64,000 nucleotides of DNA from Rhodocyclales bacterium (lineage in GTDB: Bacteria > Pseudomonadota > Gammaproteobacteria > Burkholderiales > Rhodocyclaceae): the NCBI GenBank assembly GCA_028292485.1, contig JAQGMG010000015.1, positions 62,001 to 126,000 of the forward strand, given 5' to 3'. A program made the translations under genes and the position numbers. The notes beneath the pieces are model-generated. The model saw nothing but the letters and a program-made list of their open reading frames with translations, searched no databases and was not told the origin of the DNA. Every line of letters begins with the position of its first letter. Positions within the stretch are counted from its first letter, which is position 1. Below, in pieces: positions 59,944 to 64,000 of this stretch.

Positions 59944-60242
59944 GTGGTGCTCCTTTGGTGAACGGATTCGAGGCCTGCTGACCGGACCTCTGTTGCCATG
60001 ATTGCTTCGTTGCTGCGTCCTGTGCAGCGCCCGCTATTCCATGCCGAAAACGCCGGTATTGAAATACGGGGCTCTACTCTTACGCGATCAGACACTTTGT
60101 GCTAGCAAAAAACCAGGTAGCGACCGAGCATTGAAAACCGGTCGGGCCAGTCCGGGGTGTTTCATGCTTTCAAGCAGGTCTGGCACATTACGTTCGTCAG
60201 CCTGGAAATTCTCGCTGGCTGCGCTGATACAATGCCGACATC
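59944..60242. other. Divergent promoter region between tctC and the EamA transporter gene
   Basis: About 300 bp with no supported gene. It must hold promoters for both directions, but no box pair stands out. Confidence 0.35.
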
Positions 60243-61142
60243 ATGATTGCACCCGCTTCCACTGTTGTGTCGCGAGCCGCTCAACGGCGTCTGGCCCTGT
60301 TTCTGCTGATTGTCGGAGCGATGTGTATCGCCTTCGCGCCGATCTTCGTGCGCCTTGCCGACGTCGGCCCGGTTTCCGTGGTCGCGTGGCGCCTCGGGCT
60401 GTCGATTCCCTTTGCACTGGTCTGGTGGCGGCGGGTCGGCAATCATGCTCATGTCGAGCGCAATCAACGTGCGTACTGGTGGCTGATCCTGTCCGGTGTC
60501 CTGCTCGCTGCCGATCTCGCCCTGTGGCATGTCGCTATCCAGTACACCTCGGTGGCGAATTCGACATTCATCCTGAATCTGGCGCCCATCTTCGTCACCA
60601 TCGGCGCCTGGATGCTGCTGGGCGAGGCCATCGGCGGCGGCTTCGCGCTGGCCCTGATCGCGGCTATCGCCGGCGCTGCGTTGCTGGTGCGCGCCAGCTT
60701 CGACATTTCACATCGTGATCTGATGGGCGACGGCATCGCGCTGGCGGCGGCCGTGTTCTATGCCGGCTACCAGCTTGCCGTGAAGCATTGCCGCAAGTTC
60801 TATCACACCGCCCATATCCTGGCGGGCACGGCCATCGTGACGCCCATCGTGCTCGCGCCCGTCATTCTGCTGCTGGGCGAAAAGGTCATTCCGGGCTCGC
60901 TGCAGGGCTGGGGCGCCGTGATCGGCATCTCACTGATCTGTCAGGTGCTGGGGCAGGGGCTCATTACCTGGGCGGTGGGCCATCTGCGCGCCAATCTGGC
61001 TTCAGTAGTCCTGCTCGTTCAACCCGTCACTGCGGCGGGGCTGGCGGTCATCATCTTCGGCGAGCAGCTCACGCCGATTCGCCTCATGGGGTGTGGTCTC
61101 GTCCTCGCGGGCATATTCCTGGCGCGCCGTTCGAGCAGATAG
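60243..61142 (+). CDS. EamA/DMT superfamily transporter
   Basis: A 299-residue inner-membrane protein with ten helices in two EamA repeats (about 20-150 and 160-295). The first reads IAFAPIFVRLADVGPVSVVAWRLGLSIPFAL, and the second ends with FGEQLTPIRLMGCGLVLAGIFLARR. Such proteins export metabolites such as amino acids, or import compounds. The substrate is not evident. The start at 60243 gives a 15-residue cytoplasmic lead before the first helix. Confidence 0.88.
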   Translation: MIAPASTVVSRAAQRRLALFLLIVGAMCIAFAPIFVRLADVGPVSVVAWRLGLSIPFALVWWRRVGNHAHVERNQRAYWWLILSGVLLAADLALWHVAIQYTSVANSTFILNLAPIFVTIGAWMLLGEAIGGGFALALIAAIAGAALLVRASFDISHRDLMGDGIALAAAVFYAGYQLAVKHCRKFYHTAHILAGTAIVTPIVLAPVILLLGEKVIPGSLQGWGAVIGISLICQVLGQGLITWAVGHLRANLASVVLLVQPVTAAGLAVIIFGEQLTPIRLMGCGLVLAGIFLARRSSR

Positions 61143-61276
61143 GATTGCCGAAACGGGTGCAACGGGACACCGCCGTGCAGGCGCATCATCGACTGTCGAT
61201 TTGACCAGGTGTCGCGACGCTCATTTACCACGCGGGCAGCACGGCAAACGAGCGGCGTTCAAGCGAGTTGCGCTGT

Positions 61277-62317
61277 TTATGCGGCGTTGACTGCAACCTG
61301 GCTCAGCCCGCGGAATGCGGAGTCCGCTGCCGCCGCTGCCTGATCGGCGGCGATGTGTCCCAGCATTGCGGCGGAGAGGGTGTGCAAATCATATTGAGGT
61401 TGCCAGCCCCAATCCCGGCGGGCGCTGGAGTCATCCAGCCCGGCTGGCCACGATGCCGCGATGGCGTCGCGATGGTCCGGCACGTACTCGATACTGAAAT
61501 CGGGTATGGCGCGTGAAATTTCGCTGGCGAAATCGGCTGGCGCTGCCGAGAAACCACCAAGGTTATAGCCGCTTGGCTGGCGGATTTTCTCGGGCGCTGC
61601 TTCCATGAATTCGATGGTGCCGCGAATGGCGTCCTGCATGGCGAGCATCGGCAGGGCGCGATCCGCACCGAGCGGGCAGCGGAATGCCCGGCCACGCACC
61701 GCGGCATGAAATATCTCGACGGCATAATCCGTGGTGCCGCCGCCGGGCGAGCTTTCCCAGCCGATGATGCCTGGATAGCGCAATACGCGCACATCCAGAT
61801 CGTGTTTCTGGCGATACCACGCTGCGAGGTTTTCACCCGCTGCCTTGGCAATGCCGTAGATCGTTGTCGGGCGCGTCGGCGCGCTGTCCGGCGTGGCTTC
61901 GCGGGGCGCATCGGGGCCATAGACGGCGATCGTGCTGGGGAAGAACACCTGCTTCACGTCACAAGCTACTGCCGCTTCCAGGATGTTGAAATAACCATTC
62001 AGATTGACCTGCCAGGCGCGTACCGGATCCTTCTCGCCGGTGGCGGAGAGCACTGCCGCGAGATGATAGATCTGCGTGGGTTGGAGCCTGCGGATGGTGG
62101 CCGTGAGGGCTGCGACATCGGTGACATCCAGCGTGATGCTGGCAGCGCCGCGCATGTCACTGTCGAAGACATTGGCCTTGCCATAGCGCTCTTGCAGCGC
62201 TGGGACAAGCACTTGGCCGATTTGTCCATTGCAGCCGGTGACCAGTACGCGTTGCGTACGCGTGGCGGTTCCCGATTCCTGCCCCGAGCTTATTACCGAA
62301 TCCCTTATCGAACCCAT
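61277..62317 (-). CDS. NAD-dependent L-threonine 3-dehydrogenase, SDR (epimerase-like) type
   Basis: This 346-residue extended short-chain dehydrogenase has the nucleotide-binding VLVTGCNGQIGQVLVPAL near residue 25, a catalytic Tyr-Lys in TIYGIAKAAGE, and the substrate-loop signature PGGGTTDYAVEIFHAAV that marks GalE-like threonine dehydrogenases. It oxidises L-threonine to 2-amino-3-ketobutyrate. GGGAG lies six bases before the ATG at 62317. The N-terminus has a roughly 23-residue lead that is longer than usual. No KBL (2-amino-3-ketobutyrate CoA ligase) gene is adjacent, so that step would be encoded elsewhere. Confidence 0.82.
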   Translation of the reverse strand: MGSIRDSVISSGQESGTATRTQRVLVTGCNGQIGQVLVPALQERYGKANVFDSDMRGAASITLDVTDVAALTATIRRLQPTQIYHLAAVLSATGEKDPVRAWQVNLNGYFNILEAAVACDVKQVFFPSTIAVYGPDAPREATPDSAPTRPTTIYGIAKAAGENLAAWYRQKHDLDVRVLRYPGIIGWESSPGGGTTDYAVEIFHAAVRGRAFRCPLGADRALPMLAMQDAIRGTIEFMEAAPEKIRQPSGYNLGGFSAAPADFASEISRAIPDFSIEYVPDHRDAIAASWPAGLDDSSARRDWGWQPQYDLHTLSAAMLGHIAADQAAAAADSAFRGLSQVAVNAA

Positions 62318-62507
62318 TTTTTTCTCCCGCATGCGATCAGTTTCCTGCCGAGTGTCGATAGTGCACAAGGCAGGTGACAACCGCATTTAATGTCGGGACG
62401 CCGCAATTGCTCGGGCGAATAAGAGGCGGAAAATGCCGCCAATATCTGAAGAACGTAGGGACGAAAGGCTTTGAGGCGGAGCCGGGCGGCTGCCGCCATG
62501 ACTGTAA

Positions 62508-63008
62508 TCAGGTTTTCAGGCGCGTCAGGGTGACGAAATCGAAAGCATGCTCGTTGAATTCATCAGCAGCGTGGGCCGTGCGCTGAGTCTGCCGCCATTG
62601 GGAATGATCGATCGGCGGAAAGGAGGAGTCACCCTCTGGTGCACAACGTACGTCGGTGATGTACAACACATCGGCCAGGGGCAATGCCTCGGCATAGATC
62701 TGCGCGCCGCCAATGACGAATATCCGGGAGTCGCCGGCGCAACGTGACAGCGCCTCGTCAAGCGAATGCACGACCTCTGCGCCAGGCGCGCCGAGATTGG
62801 TCTGGCGCGTGATGACAATATTGCGTCGTTGCGGCAAAGGGCGGCCCAGCGATTCCCAGGTCTTGCGCCCCATGATGACGGCATGGTTGAGCGTGAGTGC
62901 CTTGAAATGACGCATGTCGTCACGCAGGCGCCATATCAGGGCGTTGTTGTGGCCGATGACGCCGTTTTCAGCGACGGCGGCGACAATTGCGATTTGCGGA
63001 TGGCTCAT
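62508..63008 (-). CDS. folA: Dihydrofolate reductase
   Basis: This 166-residue enzyme reduces dihydrofolate with NADPH, regenerating the cofactor consumed by ThyA. Motifs include [29 protein letters not shown] (Met20-like loop and folate site), [21 protein letters not shown], and [22 protein letters not shown]. The length is typical. Its ATG overlaps the thyA stop by 4 nt, so it follows thyA in one coupled operon, the common order in proteobacteria. Confidence 0.95.
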   Translation of the reverse strand: MSHPQIAIVAAVAENGVIGHNNALIWRLRDDMRHFKALTLNHAVIMGRKTWESLGRPLPQRRNIVITRQTNLGAPGAEVVHSLDEALSRCAGDSRIFVIGGAQIYAEALPLADVLYITDVRCAPEGDSSFPPIDHSQWRQTQRTAHAADEFNEHAFDFVTLTRLKT

Positions 63009-63799
63009 ACGGCAATCGGTGCGGAGATGGCTGGATGCGGATCGTAACCTTCCAGCGTGAAGTCCTCGAAGCGAAACGCAAAGATATCGCGCACTTCGGG
63101 ATTGAGTTTCATGATGGGCAGGGCGCGTGTTTCACGGCTCAGTTGCAGTCGCGCCTGATCAAGATGGTTCAGATACAGATGCGCATCGCCCAGGGTGTGC
63201 ACGAAATCGCCGGGTTCAAGCTCGCAGACTTGCGCAATCATCAACGTGAGCAGCGCGTAGCTGGCGATGTTGAAAGGCACGCCGAGGAAAATGTCGGCAC
63301 TGCGCTGGTACAGCTGGCAGGACAGCTTGCCGTCGGCGACATAGAACTGGAACAGGGCGTGGCAGGGCGGTAGCGCCATCTGGCCGACCTCCGAAGGGTT
63401 CCAGGCCGTGACCAGATGTCGTCTCGAGTCGGGATTCTTCTTCAAACCCTCAATGAGTTGAGTGATCTGGTCGATAACCCTGCCATCGGGTGTTTCCCAA
63501 CGCCGCCATTGCTTGCCATAAACCGGGCCGAGATCACCGTTGTCATCGGCCCACTCGTTCCAGATCGACACGCCGTTTTCCTTGAGATAGCGAATATTGG
63601 TGTCGCCTTGCAGGAACCACAGCAGCTCGTGAATGATGGAGCGCAGATGAAGTTTCTTGGTGGTCAGTACAGGAAAGCCGTCCGACAGGTTGAAACGCAT
63701 TTGCCAGCCGAATACTGAAAGCGTTCCCGTGCCGGTGCGGTCGGTCTTGCGGTGCCCGTGTTCGAGCACGTGGCGCATGAGTTCGTGGTACTGACGCAT
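63005..63799 (-). CDS. thyA: Thymidylate synthase
   Basis: This 264-residue enzyme methylates dUMP to dTMP using methylenetetrahydrofolate. The nucleophile Cys lies in [19 protein letters not shown], with [34 protein letters not shown] and the C-terminal AISAPIAV loop all present. The length matches E. coli ThyA (264). GAAACTCC on the plus strand corresponds to a GGAGTTTC-type Shine-Dalgarno before the ATG. It is the first gene of thyA-folA. Confidence 0.97.
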   Translation of the reverse strand: MRQYHELMRHVLEHGHRKTDRTGTGTLSVFGWQMRFNLSDGFPVLTTKKLHLRSIIHELLWFLQGDTNIRYLKENGVSIWNEWADDNGDLGPVYGKQWRRWETPDGRVIDQITQLIEGLKKNPDSRRHLVTAWNPSEVGQMALPPCHALFQFYVADGKLSCQLYQRSADIFLGVPFNIASYALLTLMIAQVCELEPGDFVHTLGDAHLYLNHLDQARLQLSRETRALPIMKLNPEVRDIFAFRFEDFTLEGYDPHPAISAPIAV

Positions 63800-64000
63800 G
63801 GAGTTTCCGTCGAAGTGCAGCCTGCTGGTTGCGACAATTGATGCTGCTGGAGTGCCGCGATTGTGCCGTGAAGGTGCGTGTGATGGTGCCTGATTCTATC
63901 GCGGATCGTGCTTGCGGCAGGCACGCAGGTCAGACTTTAGTCCGTACATATTGGGCGGGGCTGGCCGGGTAGAATGGATTCGATTGGCTGGATTCAGAAA
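63800..64000. other. Right-edge intergenic stretch upstream of thyA
   Basis: No supported gene. A TAGAAT hexamer near 63970 on the plus strand could belong to a promoter of a gene beyond the window, but no matching -35 is clear. Confidence 0.3.

Overview
The window reads as a chromosomal segment of a betaproteobacterium, most likely order Burkholderiales and possibly family Oxalobacteraceae. This is an inference. It rests on the high-GC coding style, a Bug-type TctC receptor with TctAB, a MutL carrying the endonuclease motif expected of MutH-less species, a cytochrome c'/cytochrome b561 neighbourhood, and the mix of housekeeping genes. No prophage, insertion sequence with a transposase, or CRISPR array was found. 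Most of the window is core genome.

Left part (1-31 kb) is housekeeping: the start of an aldehyde dehydrogenase (gabD-like), ribosome modification (roxA, rlmD, an RluF-like enzyme and rsuA), tRNA modification (queD, queG, tsaE), three tRNAs (Ser-UGA, Ser-GCU, Arg-ACG), lysC, mutL, a Tat-type cell-wall amidase, cytochromes, ppa, a large PLP decarboxylase, dcd, the Mrp/ApbC ATPase, a hybrid histidine kinase, metG, a SulP transporter coupled to an acylphosphatase, and a 2-Cys peroxiredoxin. Clear intrinsic terminators separate many of these units.

Middle part (31-50 kb) is the accessory-looking region. It opens with a PAS-GGDEF-EAL protein and a short inverted-repeat element. Next come four minus-strand genes (39749 to 34988) encoding three zinc-ribbon proteins, two of them multi-pass and one with a single membrane span, plus a lipoprotein; this set has no function I recognise. 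After that lies a very tightly packed nine-gene minus-strand operon (48292 to 39929). It encodes a DarA-like condensing enzyme, a DarB/StlD-like KAS III, a small HTH-like protein, a BtrH_N/DUF4872-type protein, an ABC-2 exporter (ATPase and permease), an acyl carrier protein, an alpha/beta hydrolase, and a ketosynthase-like protein whose first active-site His is replaced by Gln. I read it as a dialkylresorcinol- or cyclohexanedione-type lipid polyketide pathway with its own export system, and it is the best candidate here for an under-described system. Two exported proteins, one of them barrel-like, sit between dnaE and this operon on the same strand.

Right part (50-64 kb): dnaE, a lipoprotein subtilase translationally coupled to a PrcB-like exported protein, the tctC-tctB-tctA tripartite uptake system, an EamA transporter, an SDR-type threonine dehydrogenase, and the coupled thyA-folA pair. 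Start codons were moved inward wherever a Shine-Dalgarno sequence, signal peptide or family length argued for it.
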